A DNA stretch of 64,000 bases from Pedobacter cryoconitis (GCF_014200595.1 NZ_JACHCG010000005.1:404654-468653); one strand, 5' to 3'. Shown: positions 8,416 through 16,745, counted from the first letter of the stretch. Program-made: numbers and translations. Notes: generated from the sequence alone by a model not told the origin.

Positions 8416-9570
8416 TTAAGAGGATTTCATCAATGCACCATTAAATTTTACAAATAACTTAAATAAGTCGGCAAACTCCGTTAAAGGCAGTGTTGCAGGT
8501 ATATCTTCCACATCGTGATAAGCGCTTACGCCTCCCTGAGTGTAGATGAAGAAAGCTGGGACACCTTTTTCAGTAAAGAAATAATGATCGCTGTTGGCCG
8601 CTTTATTCCGGGGGGTAATTTTGCTGAGGTAATGATACTGATCGTTGATTTTATTCAGCAAAGAGAATTCTTTCGGAAGGATAGTCGCATTCACTACAGT
8701 AATTCCTTTTTCTCCTGTTCCTACCATATCTACATTGATCAGGAACCTGATATTGGATAGTGGGACAGGGGGGAAGGTCGTAAAGTAAGAAGAACCTTTA
8801 AGTCCTGGCTCTTCACCGGCAAAACAAACGAAAGCAATGGTATAAGGTGCTGGATTTTTGGCATAATACTTCGCCAGGTTTAATAAAAGCGCTATTCCAC
8901 TGGCATTGTCATTGGCTCCCGGAAAAAATGTGTGTTCTCCCATGCCGCCCAAATGATCGTAATGAGCGGTTAACATGAGTATGGAGTCTGGATGTTTCGT
9001 CCCTTTGACCACGCCGCAGATATTGCTGGTTATAAATTCAGGAATAACTTCATTGTCGATGTCTACGTGAATGGAGTCAGGTTTGGCTGTCAATGCTTTT
9101 TTATTGATTTCAAGAACGGTATAGTCATTTGCCTTCTGTGCGACGCTCCAGGTCAGCTTATCTTTAAGTACGACAAACATCCGCTGGGCGCGGTTCATGT
9201 AAATACTGTCTTTTTGTTCCAGTTTCATCAGACCATGCAGGCCTTGGCTTGCAGGTTCAATAATGAAATCCTTACCAGGAATCAGCTTTTTTCCATTCAC
9301 TGTTACGTCCATTTTTCCGGGAAAAGTATTCACAGGGTAAGAGAAATTCTGTCTGTAATCATTTCCTTCCATCGGTTTGAGGCCTGCCTTTTTAAATTCA
9401 TCACAAAGGTAAACCGCGGCCTTTGCCATTCCGTCTTTGGTATAACCTCTTCCCCAGAAATCGGGAGCAGCCAATTTGTTTATCGTTTTTCTGGCTGCGC
9501 GTAAATCCTGTGCAGAGGTTATTGAGGTAAATGAAAGGAGTAAAAAAAGCAGGAAAAGGAGTCTTTTCAT
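8416..9570 (-). CDS. secreted M28-family zinc peptidase
   Basis: A 384-residue exported aminopeptidase-like enzyme. A signal peptide is evident (MKRLLFLLFLLLSFTSITSAQ). The two-zinc site is complete: LTAHYDHLGG, GANDNASGIALL, CFAGEEPGLKGS (catalytic Glu pair), INVDMVG and the terminal SDHYFFTEKGVPAFF. The N-terminal 180 residues form the non-catalytic part seen in Bacteroidota M28 proteins. It probably releases amino acids from peptides in the periplasm or outside. It is monocistronic as far as can be seen. Confidence 0.9.
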   Translation of the reverse strand: MKRLLFLLFLLLSFTSITSAQDLRAARKTINKLAAPDFWGRGYTKDGMAKAAVYLCDEFKKAGLKPMEGNDYRQNFSYPVNTFPGKMDVTVNGKKLIPGKDFIIEPASQGLHGLMKLEQKDSIYMNRAQRMFVVLKDKLTWSVAQKANDYTVLEINKKALTAKPDSIHVDIDNEVIPEFITSNICGVVKGTKHPDSILMLTAHYDHLGGMGEHTFFPGANDNASGIALLLNLAKYYAKNPAPYTIAFVCFAGEEPGLKGSSYFTTFPPVPLSNIRFLINVDMVGTGEKGITVVNATILPKEFSLLNKINDQYHYLSKITPRNKAANSDHYFFTEKGVPAFFIYTQGGVSAYHDVEDIPATLPLTEFADLFKLFVKFNGALMKSS

Positions 9571-9691
9571 AAAAAGGGGTATTAGCTATCAGGATAAACG
9601 TACAAATAAATAAAGATCTTGCATTTTAGCGGTACAATCTGAATTTAAAATAGATTTGCGGGATTATAACTTTGTTGATTAACTTAGGTGA

Positions 9692-9699
9692 TACATTTG
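9692..9699 (+). promoter_or_regulatory. Bacteroidota promoter for the lipoprotein gene
   Basis: The -7 box TACATTTG is preceded 17 nt upstream by TTTG (9671-9674). The predicted transcript start is near 9705, which makes the ATG at 9703 unlikely and favours ATG at 9724. Confidence 0.6.
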
Positions 9700-9723
9700 T
9701 AAATGTTGTTTAAAATCGAAATA

Positions 9724-10158
9724 ATGAAAGTTACTAAATCTCTGTTTGTATTTGCGATGAGCTTTATATTGCTAGTGATACAAGGATGTGATAGCAGAGA
9801 GAAAAGGGTAGTCCGTACCTCTTATCTTGCGATTAAAGGAGCAGATACAGCTATTCTGAAACTGGTAATTACAGGAACACAATTTACAGGACAGTATGAA
9901 GTAAACTATCATGGCAGTTTTAAAGATTCCGGAGATGTAAAGGGCGCTATCAAAGGTGATACTTTAATCGGGGATTATCATTTTCAGCATTATGGTCTTG
10001 AAAAATGGCTGAGGGGGCCAATAGCTTTATTGAAGAAAGATGGAAGGCTGATTTTGGGAACAGGTACGCTGGAGAGCTACATGGACATAAATTATTTTAA
10101 AAAAGGCGCACCGATTGACTATAGTGCACCTAAATTTATATTCCGAAACACCTATTAG
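9724..10158 (+). CDS. small putative lipoprotein of unknown function
   Basis: No family was recognised. The 144-residue product begins with MKVTKSLFVFAMSFILLVIQGCDSRE, a lipoprotein signal with a Cys after a small-residue lipobox (IQGC). The mature part is beta-rich (TAILKLVITGTQFTGQYEVNY, DTLIGDYHFQHYG), resembling small Bacteroidota lipoproteins with a barrel-like or lipocalin-like fold. A start at 9703 is open but would lie at the predicted transcription start. Its own promoter and position before the arg leader suggest it is monocistronic. Confidence 0.65.
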   Translation: MKVTKSLFVFAMSFILLVIQGCDSREKRVVRTSYLAIKGADTAILKLVITGTQFTGQYEVNYHGSFKDSGDVKGAIKGDTLIGDYHFQHYGLEKWLRGPIALLKKDGRLILGTGTLESYMDINYFKKGAPIDYSAPKFIFRNTY

Positions 10159-10235
10159 TTAACCTCCTGGTTTTTCATAGCTTTCTCTCCTGAAATTTAA
10201 CGAAAATTTAATCTTTATTATCAACAGATATCACG

Positions 10236-10243
10236 TATTTTTG
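10236..10243 (+). promoter_or_regulatory. -7 box of the arginine locus promoter
   Basis: TATTTTTG, a TAnnTTTG match, lies 345 nt before the GNAT start. Transcription would start near 10249, at the edge of the palindrome at 10250-10263. Confidence 0.55.
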
Positions 10244-10249
10244 AGCGGT

Positions 10250-10263
10250 GACCTCATGAGGTC
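10250..10263. promoter_or_regulatory. 14-bp perfect palindrome at the predicted arg transcript start
   Basis: GACCTCATGAGGTC is self-complementary. As DNA it could be an operator over the start site. As RNA it would form a 5-bp stem with a CATG loop at the extreme 5' end. A second pairing, GAGTTG (10268-10273) with CAACTC (10306-10311), encloses an A-rich loop directly downstream. Confidence 0.5.
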
Positions 10264-10367
10264 CAAGGAGTTGATTAAATGTAAAAAAATAAAAAACCTG
10301 TTGCACAACTCGAAATTTATTTAAACCTTTACACTATTAATATTTTAAAGCGGGAATTATACAGAAA

Positions 10368-10502
10368 ATGATCAAACAGATAATACATAAACTTTCAATC
10401 GTAACAGCAAAGAACATTGCTGCGAGAAGTTTATATATTGAACGTCTGGAGCCTGTCATTTATGTAACAACCAGCCGGCAAAATTATACACCCCGTATTT
10501 GA
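10368..10502 (+). CDS. possible 44-codon leader ORF upstream of the arg genes
   Basis: An ATG-initiated ORF lies in the roughly 340-nt leader between the promoter box and the GNAT gene. The product begins MIKQIIHKLSIVTAKNIAAR and ends QNYTPRI. It has four Arg codons, one just before the stop. The stop codon TGA falls inside a perfect 8-bp hairpin (10499-10518), and a second small stem (10521-10543) follows. This arrangement resembles leader-peptide regulation, but Arg content is only mildly raised and no U-tract terminator follows. It could be a chance ORF. Confidence 0.4.
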   Translation: MIKQIIHKLSIVTAKNIAARSLYIERLEPVIYVTTSRQNYTPRI

Positions 10503-10518
10503 GTTAATTCTAACTCAA
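10499..10518 (+). promoter_or_regulatory. hairpin over the leader ORF stop codon
   Basis: TTGAGTTA (10499-10506) and TAACTCAA (10511-10518) are perfect complements with a 4-nt loop. CTGAG (10521-10525) and CTCAG (10539-10543) form a neighbouring inverted repeat. There is no following T-run, so this is not an ordinary terminator. Confidence 0.5.
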
Positions 10519-10587
10519 TCCTGAGAATTTTATAGCTCCTCAGAACCAATTAATAAGAATATTTTATCTTTTTTTCGTTAACTATTA

Positions 10588-11295
10588 ATGAATATAAACG
10601 ATTTTATAGTGCAGGTTGCACTTCCTGAACATCGTGTTTTTGCAGAAGAAATCTGTGAAGAAATGGCTGAATCTGCTAAGGCACGAGGTACAGGTATCGC
10701 TAAACGCTCGCCTGAATATGTTGCAGGAAAGATGACTGAAGGTAAATCAGTTATTGCTTTCCACAAAGACGGCTCCTGGGCTGGGTTCTGTTATATTGAA
10801 ACATGGAGCCATGGCCAGTTTGTGGCCAATTCAGGTTTGGTAGTCAGTCCTAAATACAGAAAAATGGGGCTTGCGCATACCATTAAAAACAAAATCTTCG
10901 AATTATCACGTCAGAAATATCCTAAAGCCAAGATCTTCGGATTAACGACAGGGCTTGCTGTGATGAAAATCAATTCCGACCTGGGTTATGAGCCTGTCAC
11001 CTATTCAGAACTTTCACAAGATGAAGAATTCTGGAAAGGCTGTCAAAGCTGCGTAAACTTTGAGATTCTGAAAAGCAAAGACCGTAAAAACTGTATGTGT
11101 ACAGCGATGCTTTACGATCCTGCAACGCAGAAACATGATGTAGCAAAGAAATTTGCCGAAGAGTTAGAGCGCAAACCTAAATTATACGAGCGTTTTATGC
11201 GCATTAAACAAAGATTAGTGCTAAAGCCCAAACCATCGGATGACAAAGGAAGCTTAAAATCATTCTTATACCAATCAGTCCTATTTTTTAAATAA
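10588..11295 (+). CDS. GNAT-family N-acyltransferase, candidate first enzyme of arginine synthesis
   Basis: A 235-residue protein whose first 160 residues fit the GNAT fold: GLVVSPKYRKMGLAHTIKNKIFEL contains the acyl-CoA-binding segment with a relaxed version of the Q/RxxGxG/A loop (RKMGLA), and KIFGLTTGLAVMKINSDLGYEPV the later strand and helix. The C-terminus carries a Cys cluster (CQSCVNFEI, NCMCTAML) and a basic tail. It heads a locus with argG, C, D, F-type, B, E and H but no argJ and no fused argA. It is therefore the best candidate for N-acyl-glutamate synthase. Acetyl versus succinyl donor cannot be decided here. Confidence 0.7.
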   Translation: MNINDFIVQVALPEHRVFAEEICEEMAESAKARGTGIAKRSPEYVAGKMTEGKSVIAFHKDGSWAGFCYIETWSHGQFVANSGLVVSPKYRKMGLAHTIKNKIFELSRQKYPKAKIFGLTTGLAVMKINSDLGYEPVTYSELSQDEEFWKGCQSCVNFEILKSKDRKNCMCTAMLYDPATQKHDVAKKFAEELERKPKLYERFMRIKQRLVLKPKPSDDKGSLKSFLYQSVLFFK

Positions 11296-11373
11296 TAACA
11301 ACTAAAACGGTTATGGAGGCTGACAGCGAAAAAACGCAAACAGGCTTCATCACCACAAAAACACACATTGCTC

Positions 11374-12567
11374 ATGAAAAAGAAAGTAGTTTTAGCTTTT
11401 AGCGGAGGTTTAGATACTTCATTTTGCTGTATTCACCTGGCACAGGACCGTGGACTGGAAGTTCATTCGGTTATTGTTAATACAGGTGGTTTTTCTGATG
11501 AAGAATTACAGGAAATCGAAAAAAGAGCTTACGCTTTAGGAGTGGCCTCTCATGCTGTAGTTGACGAGACTGCAAATTATTACGAGGGCTGCATTAAGTA
11601 CCTGGTATTTGGTAATGTATTGAAAAATGCAACTTATCCGCTTTCTGTAAGTGCTGAGCGCGTAAGCCAGGCTACTGCAATAGCAAACTATGTTAAAAAA
11701 ATAGGTGCTGATTATGTAGCACATGGAAGTACTGGTGCTGGTAATGATCAGGTACGTTTTGATATGATCTTTAATATTATCATTCCTAACGTAGAGATCA
11801 TCACACCAATCAGAGATTTGAAATTATCCCGCGAAGCGGAAATAGAATATTTAAGTAAACACGGAGTTGAATATAGTGCTGAAAAAGCAAGATATTCTAT
11901 CAACAAAGGTTTATGGGGTACATCAGTAGGAGGAAAAGAAACTTTAACTTCTAACGAGACTCTACCAGAAGAAGCATGGCCAACACAGGTTTCTGAAACT
12001 GAGAGCCGTAAAATCGAACTTACTTTTGAAAAAGGGGAATTGGTTGCCTTAGATGGTGAGCAATTAGAACCAGTCAAAGCAATCCAGAAATTACAGGCAA
12101 TCGCACAGCCTTATGGTATCGGTCGTGATATCCATGTGGGAGATACAATTATTGGAATCAAAGGACGTGTAGGTTTTGAGGCAGCAGCTCCAATGGTAAT
12201 TATCAAAGCACACCATACTTTAGAAAAACATACTTTAACTAAATGGCAGTTGTCATGGAAAGAGCAATTAGCTTCTTTTTATGGAAACTGGCTGCATGAA
12301 GGTCAATTCCATGATCCGATTATGCGTAATATCGAAGCTTTCCTTGCAGACACACAAAGTACTGTGAGCGGAAAAGTATTTGTAGAGTTATTGCCTTACC
12401 GATTCCAGATTATCGGTATCGAGTCTGAGCATGATCTGATGAGCAATAAATTCGGCAGCTACGGAGAAATGAACAATGCATGGAGTGGTGAGGACGTTAA
12501 AGGGTTCTCTAAAATTTTTGGTAACCAGGTTATGATCTGGCATAAAGTGAACGGAAATGAAGATTAA
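11374..12567 (+). CDS. argG: argininosuccinate synthase
   Basis: Condenses citrulline and aspartate with ATP to argininosuccinate. The PP-loop AFSGGLDTSFC lies at the N-terminus. The family pattern AHGSTGAGNDQVRFD and the C-terminal EHDLMSNKFGSYGEMNNAW are present. The frame is open to a TTG at 11368, but ATG at 11374 gives the expected MKKKVVLAFSGG start and 397 residues. The gene overlaps argC by 11 bp, consistent with translational coupling. Confidence 0.96.
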   Translation: MKKKVVLAFSGGLDTSFCCIHLAQDRGLEVHSVIVNTGGFSDEELQEIEKRAYALGVASHAVVDETANYYEGCIKYLVFGNVLKNATYPLSVSAERVSQATAIANYVKKIGADYVAHGSTGAGNDQVRFDMIFNIIIPNVEIITPIRDLKLSREAEIEYLSKHGVEYSAEKARYSINKGLWGTSVGGKETLTSNETLPEEAWPTQVSETESRKIELTFEKGELVALDGEQLEPVKAIQKLQAIAQPYGIGRDIHVGDTIIGIKGRVGFEAAAPMVIIKAHHTLEKHTLTKWQLSWKEQLASFYGNWLHEGQFHDPIMRNIEAFLADTQSTVSGKVFVELLPYRFQIIGIESEHDLMSNKFGSYGEMNNAWSGEDVKGFSKIFGNQVMIWHKVNGNED

Positions 12568-13528
12568 AGCAGGTATAGTTGGCGGTGCCGGGTATACCGG
12601 TGGTGAAATGCTGCGCCTGTTAGTGAATCATGATGGCGTAGAAATCGTATTTGTACACAGCAACAGTAATGGTGGAAATCTGATCTCAGACGTTCATACT
12701 GATCTTTTAGGAGATACTGACCTGCGTTTTACGGATGAACTTTCTTCTGCTATAGACGTACTTTTTTTATGCGTAGGCCATGGCGATGCAAAGAAATTCC
12801 TGGTTGCAAACCCTATTGCAGCTGGTATTAAAATAATAGACCTGAGCCAGGACTTCAGATTAGCTGAAGCTGCGGGGCAGGACTGGGTTTACGGTTTACC
12901 TGAACTAAACAGAGAACGTATTCAATCGGCAAACTTTATTGCGAATCCGGGTTGCTTTGCAACTTGTATCCAATTGGCTTTATTGCCACTGGCAGCAAAA
13001 GGTTTATTGAAAAGTGAAGTTCATATCAATGCAACAACTGGTTCAACAGGTGCAGGACAAAGCCTTGCGGCAACTTCTCATTTTAGCTGGCGTAACAATA
13101 ACCTGTCTGTTTATAAGGCTTTTGAACATCAGCATCTGAATGAAATCGGACAAAGTCTTTTACAGCTGGATGATGATTTTAATCAGGAGCTGAACTTCAT
13201 CCCGCAACGCGGAGACTTTACCAGAGGTATCCTTGCTGCGGTTTATCTGGAAAGCGATTTAACAGCTGAACAGGCACAAAAGCTTTATGAAGACTATTAT
13301 AGCGGACATCCTTTTACACATGTCAGTCAAAAAAATATTGATCTTAAACAGGTCGTGAATACGAATAAGGGTTTGGTACATGTAGAAAAACATGGCAACA
13401 AATTATTAATAATCAGTATGATCGATAATCTGTTAAAAGGAGCAAGCGGACAGGCGGTACAGAATATGAATTTGATGTTTGGCTTAGACGAACGGCAAGG
13501 GTTGAAACTTAAAGCAGCTGCTTTTTAA
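12557..13528 (+). CDS. argC: N-acetyl-gamma-glutamyl-phosphate reductase
   Basis: NADPH-dependent reduction of the acyl-glutamyl phosphate made by ArgB. The N-terminal GIVGGAGYTGGEMLRLL binds NADP, and the catalytic Cys133 is in NPGCFATCIQ. DLSQDFRL and HINATTGSTGAGQS are also typical. At 323 residues this is a short, type-2-like ArgC. In Bacteroidota the acyl group may be succinyl rather than acetyl. Confidence 0.94.
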   Translation: MKIKAGIVGGAGYTGGEMLRLLVNHDGVEIVFVHSNSNGGNLISDVHTDLLGDTDLRFTDELSSAIDVLFLCVGHGDAKKFLVANPIAAGIKIIDLSQDFRLAEAAGQDWVYGLPELNRERIQSANFIANPGCFATCIQLALLPLAAKGLLKSEVHINATTGSTGAGQSLAATSHFSWRNNNLSVYKAFEHQHLNEIGQSLLQLDDDFNQELNFIPQRGDFTRGILAAVYLESDLTAEQAQKLYEDYYSGHPFTHVSQKNIDLKQVVNTNKGLVHVEKHGNKLLIISMIDNLLKGASGQAVQNMNLMFGLDERQGLKLKAAAF

Positions 13529-13540
13529 ACAACAACTACG

Positions 13541-13555
13541 CCTGTTTAACAGGCA
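13541..13555 (+). other. short hairpin in the argC-argD spacer
   Basis: GCCTGT / ACAGGC with a 3-nt loop, and no T-run after it. It is one of three hairpins found in the spacers of this locus and is possibly an RNA stability or processing element. Confidence 0.35.
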
Positions 13556-13618
13556 TTGCAATCAAATTATTTTATGAATCTCCTGAGGTGAAAACCTGGG
13601 GTAAAAAGCTTTAAAAAG

Positions 13619-14752
13619 ATGAACTTATTCGATGTATACCCTTTAAATGATATAGAAATTGTTAAAGCCTCTGGCAGTGCCGTATGGGACGCCAATGGGC
13701 AGGAGTACCTTGATCTTTACGGCGGACATGCCGTAATTTCTATCGGTCATACTCATCCTCACTATGTAAAACGTTTGACAGACCAGCTGAACAAAGTAGG
13801 ATTTTACTCTAATTCAGTGAAAATACCTTTGCAGGTAGAGCTTGCAGAGAAACTGGGTAAAGTTTCCGGAAAGACTGATTATCAGTTATTCCTTTGTAAC
13901 TCTGGTGCTGAGGCCAATGAAAATGCTTTGAAACTGGCTTCTTTCTATAATGGAAGAAAAAAAGTAATTGCTTTTAAAGGAGCTTTTCACGGCCGTACAT
14001 CCCTAGCTGTTTCAGCAACGGATAACCCTAAAATTATTGCGCCAGTAAATAGTACGGATAATATCGTTTTTCTTCCCTTCAATGATGAAGAAGCCCTGAA
14101 ACATGCTTTTGAAGCTTATGGAGAAGAAATCAGCTCTGTGATTATTGAAGGTATACAAGGTGTTGGTGGAATTAAAGAAGCTTCCATTAGCTTCCTTCAA
14201 CTGATCCGCACATTATGTGACCAATACAATGCCGTTTATATCGCTGACAGCGTTCAATGTGGTTATGGCAGAACAGGTTTATTTTATTCTCATGATTATG
14301 CCGGGGTAAATGCCGATGTATATACCATGGCAAAAGGAATGGGAAATGGTTTTCCTGTAGCGGGAATTTCTATTGCTCCTAAATTTACAGCATGGCATTC
14401 TATGCTGGGCACTACTTTTGGCGGAAATCATTTGGCTTGCGCAGCTGCGTTAGCGGTGCTGGAAGTTATGGAACAAGATCAGCTGATGGAAAATGCAGCG
14501 AAAACAGGTGATTATTTAATCACTGAACTTAAAAAGATCGAAGAAATCCGTGAGGTAAGAGGACGTGGTTTAATGATCGGTATTGAGCTTCCTGAGGAAC
14601 TTTCACAGGTTAAAAAGAACTTGCTGTTCAAGCAGTTTATCTTCACGGGAGAGGCCAAACCAAATGTGATCAGATTGTTGCCTGCGCTTAATCTGACCAA
14701 AGCACAAGCAGATCAATTTTTAGAAAACTTTAAAATTGCTATAAAAGGATGA
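13619..14752 (+). CDS. argD: acetylornithine (or succinylornithine) aminotransferase
   Basis: Class-III PLP aminotransferase of 377 residues, transferring the amino group of glutamate to the acyl-glutamate semialdehyde. Visible parts are LDLYGGHAVISIGHTHP, LCNSGAEANENALKLA, AFHGRTSLAVSATDNP, the cofactor Asp in IADSVQCGYGRTG, and the Schiff-base Lys in YTMAKGMGNGFPVAG. Its stop codon overlaps the ATG of the next gene (ATGA). Confidence 0.95.
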   Translation: MNLFDVYPLNDIEIVKASGSAVWDANGQEYLDLYGGHAVISIGHTHPHYVKRLTDQLNKVGFYSNSVKIPLQVELAEKLGKVSGKTDYQLFLCNSGAEANENALKLASFYNGRKKVIAFKGAFHGRTSLAVSATDNPKIIAPVNSTDNIVFLPFNDEEALKHAFEAYGEEISSVIIEGIQGVGGIKEASISFLQLIRTLCDQYNAVYIADSVQCGYGRTGLFYSHDYAGVNADVYTMAKGMGNGFPVAGISIAPKFTAWHSMLGTTFGGNHLACAAALAVLEVMEQDQLMENAAKTGDYLITELKKIEEIREVRGRGLMIGIELPEELSQVKKNLLFKQFIFTGEAKPNVIRLLPALNLTKAQADQFLENFKIAIKG

Positions 14753-15714
14753 ACCAGTTCACTTCAGTAAACGATGTTGAAGACATCGGCCAATTAGTAA
14801 AAGATGCCCTTACTTTAAAGAGCAATCCTTATGCAGATCAGCAATTGGGGAAAAATAAGACGCTTGGTCTTGTTTTTCTGAATCCAAGTTTGCGTACCCG
14901 CTTAAGTACCCAGAAAGCAGCTATTAACTTAGGAATGAGTGTAATGGTGATGAATATGGATAAAGAAGGATGGGCACTGGAAACTGAAGACGGAGTGGTC
15001 ATGAACGGAACTACTGTAGAGCATATTCGCGAAGCAGCAGCGGTAATGGGCCAATATTGTGATATCCTGGGACTTCGCTCTTTTCCAAAACTGGTGAACA
15101 GGGAGGAAGACTATAACGAAGATTTCTTTAACAAGTTTATCAAATATTGCGGTGTTCCTGTGGTAAGTTTAGAAAGTGCTACCCGTCACCCTTTACAAAG
15201 TCTGGCAGATCTGGTAACGATTAAAGAAACCTGGAAGGGAACTACTAAACCTAAAGTGGTTCTGGCCTGGGCGCCACATATCAAGGCTTTGCCACAAGCG
15301 GTTCCAAACTCTTTTGCAGAATGGATGTGTAAAGCACAGCAGGAAGATATGCTTGATTTTACGGTTGTTCAGCCAGAAGGTTACGAGCTTTCTGAAGATT
15401 TTACACCGGGTGCTCACATTACGCATAACTTGCAGGAAGCACTAGCAGGTGCAGATTATATTTATGTAAAAAACTGGTCGAGTTATAAAGAATATGGTAA
15501 AATCCTTCCTTATCCTGAAGGATGGATGCTGAACAATGAACTTTTAAAAGGGACAAATGATGCGAAAGTAATGCATTGTTTACCGGTTAGAAGGGATCTG
15601 GAACTTTCATCTGAGGTATTGGACGGGCCAAACTCTTTAGTGATCCATGAGGCGGGAAATCGCTTATGGGCTGCACAGGCAGTTTTGAAAGGTCTGTTAC
15701 AAAAGCTATCTTAG
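14749..15714 (+). CDS. argF': N-acyl-L-ornithine carbamoyltransferase (acetyl- or succinylornithine type)
   Basis: Carbamoylates N-acyl-ornithine, so deacylation happens later, at acyl-citrulline. The carbamoyl-phosphate loop is FLNPSLRTRLSTQKA, and the ornithine side is HCLPVRRDLELSSEV, with RR after HCLPV as in N-acetyl/N-succinyl-ornithine enzymes rather than the HCLP(A) of true OTCases. APHIKALPQAVPNSFAEW resembles the Bacteroides fragilis succinyl enzyme. The residue that separates the two specificities in studied enzymes (Pro90 in B. fragilis SOTC, Glu92 in Xanthomonas AOTC) appears to be Val90 here (NGTTVEHIREA). The exact acyl substrate stays open. Length 321. Confidence 0.9.
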   Translation: MNQFTSVNDVEDIGQLVKDALTLKSNPYADQQLGKNKTLGLVFLNPSLRTRLSTQKAAINLGMSVMVMNMDKEGWALETEDGVVMNGTTVEHIREAAAVMGQYCDILGLRSFPKLVNREEDYNEDFFNKFIKYCGVPVVSLESATRHPLQSLADLVTIKETWKGTTKPKVVLAWAPHIKALPQAVPNSFAEWMCKAQQEDMLDFTVVQPEGYELSEDFTPGAHITHNLQEALAGADYIYVKNWSSYKEYGKILPYPEGWMLNNELLKGTNDAKVMHCLPVRRDLELSSEVLDGPNSLVIHEAGNRLWAAQAVLKGLLQKLS

Positions 15715-15719
15715 GGGGT

Positions 15720-15743
15720 GCCTGATTGCTTAAGAAATCAGGC
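15720..15743 (+). other. hairpin between the argF-type gene and the hydrolase gene
   Basis: GCCTGATT (15720-15727) and AATCAGGC (15736-15743) form a perfect 8-bp stem with an 8-nt loop. No T-run follows, so it may be a weak attenuator or a processing site rather than a terminator. Confidence 0.4.
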
Positions 15744-15782
15744 CTCTATTGGCTTAAAAACCGTTAAAACCTAAGAAATCTC

Positions 15783-16742
15783 ATGAAAAGGCTCAATCTT
15801 TTAATCTGTGCGCTTTGTTTTGCCGCACTCTCTTTTGCTCAGCAAAAAACTGTAGATAGCTGGACTGATGGTAAATTTATTACTGTCAACGGTGCTAAAT
15901 TATGGGTAGTTACGGTTGGGCAGGGTGATCCAATTATTTTTATTGCTGGTGGTCCTGGTGGCGCGCATCCTGGCTTAAGAAGTTTTGATCCTTTAGCGGA
16001 TGCAAATCATCAGCTGATTTATTTTGATGGGTTTGGCAGAGGAAAATCAGATACTGCGAAAGTAGTTTCAGATTATAGCCTGCAAAGAGATATTGAAGAT
16101 ATAGAGGGGCTAAGAAAAGCATTGAAACTCAATAAAGTGTCTCTTTTGGGGCACTCTTACGGTGGATTAGTTGCGCAGGGGTACGCCATTAAGTATCCAA
16201 ATAATGTAAGTCACCTGATTCTGGCCAATACTTTTCACAGTTATGTGATGTGGCAGGAGAATGATGATAATTCTAACCATGAGATCAAAACGAATTATCC
16301 GGAAGTCTGGGCAGATCTGATGAAAATCAGGGAGCAGGGGGCTGTTTCAAGTGATGCACAGCATCAGGAGATTTATGGTAAAGTTCCTTATGGGTTTTTA
16401 TACGCTTACAACCCTGGTCAGTTTGTTTCCAGAGGCAGAAAACCCTATCCAAATAGCATGAATACCAAGCTATACTATCAAATGGTAGGCAGAGATGGTG
16501 ATTTTTATGTGGGAAGTGATATTGGAACTTTTGACTTCAGGAAACAGTTAAAGGATTTAAAGATGCCGATATTAATAATTGGCGGCCGGTTTGACAGAGT
16601 AGCTACGCCCTGGATGATGGTAAAGTATAAAGAATACTGTCCGCAGGCGCAGTTTGTCATGTTTGAGAAATCGGGTCATAATCCACAGGTGGAAGAGCCT
16701 GAAAAAGAATTTCCTATCATCAATGAATTCCTTAAGAAATAA
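15783..16742 (+). CDS. secreted alpha/beta hydrolase, prolyl-iminopeptidase-like
   Basis: A 319-residue alpha/beta-hydrolase with a signal peptide (MKRLNLLICALCFAALSFAQ). The nucleophile elbow is GHSYGG (Ser125). The oxyanion region AGGPGGAHPG resembles the HGGPG of the S33 prolyl iminopeptidase family. The catalytic Asp probably lies near GGRFDRVATP, and the His is in EKSGHNPQVEEP. It sits in the middle of the arginine locus, 3 bp before argB, so it is very likely cotranscribed, yet an exported enzyme has no place in the pathway. Substrate unknown. Confidence 0.8.
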   Translation: MKRLNLLICALCFAALSFAQQKTVDSWTDGKFITVNGAKLWVVTVGQGDPIIFIAGGPGGAHPGLRSFDPLADANHQLIYFDGFGRGKSDTAKVVSDYSLQRDIEDIEGLRKALKLNKVSLLGHSYGGLVAQGYAIKYPNNVSHLILANTFHSYVMWQENDDNSNHEIKTNYPEVWADLMKIREQGAVSSDAQHQEIYGKVPYGFLYAYNPGQFVSRGRKPYPNSMNTKLYYQMVGRDGDFYVGSDIGTFDFRKQLKDLKMPILIIGGRFDRVATPWMMVKYKEYCPQAQFVMFEKSGHNPQVEEPEKEFPIINEFLKK

Positions 16743-16745
16743 AGA

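Noticed and set aside
10250..10320. Known riboswitch class (SAM, TPP, preQ1) in the arg leader
   Set aside because: None of the conserved cores of these classes could be recognised; only generic stems and an A-rich loop.
13541..13555. Terminator after argC
   Set aside because: The 6-bp stem has no T-run, and the genes on both sides belong to one pathway.
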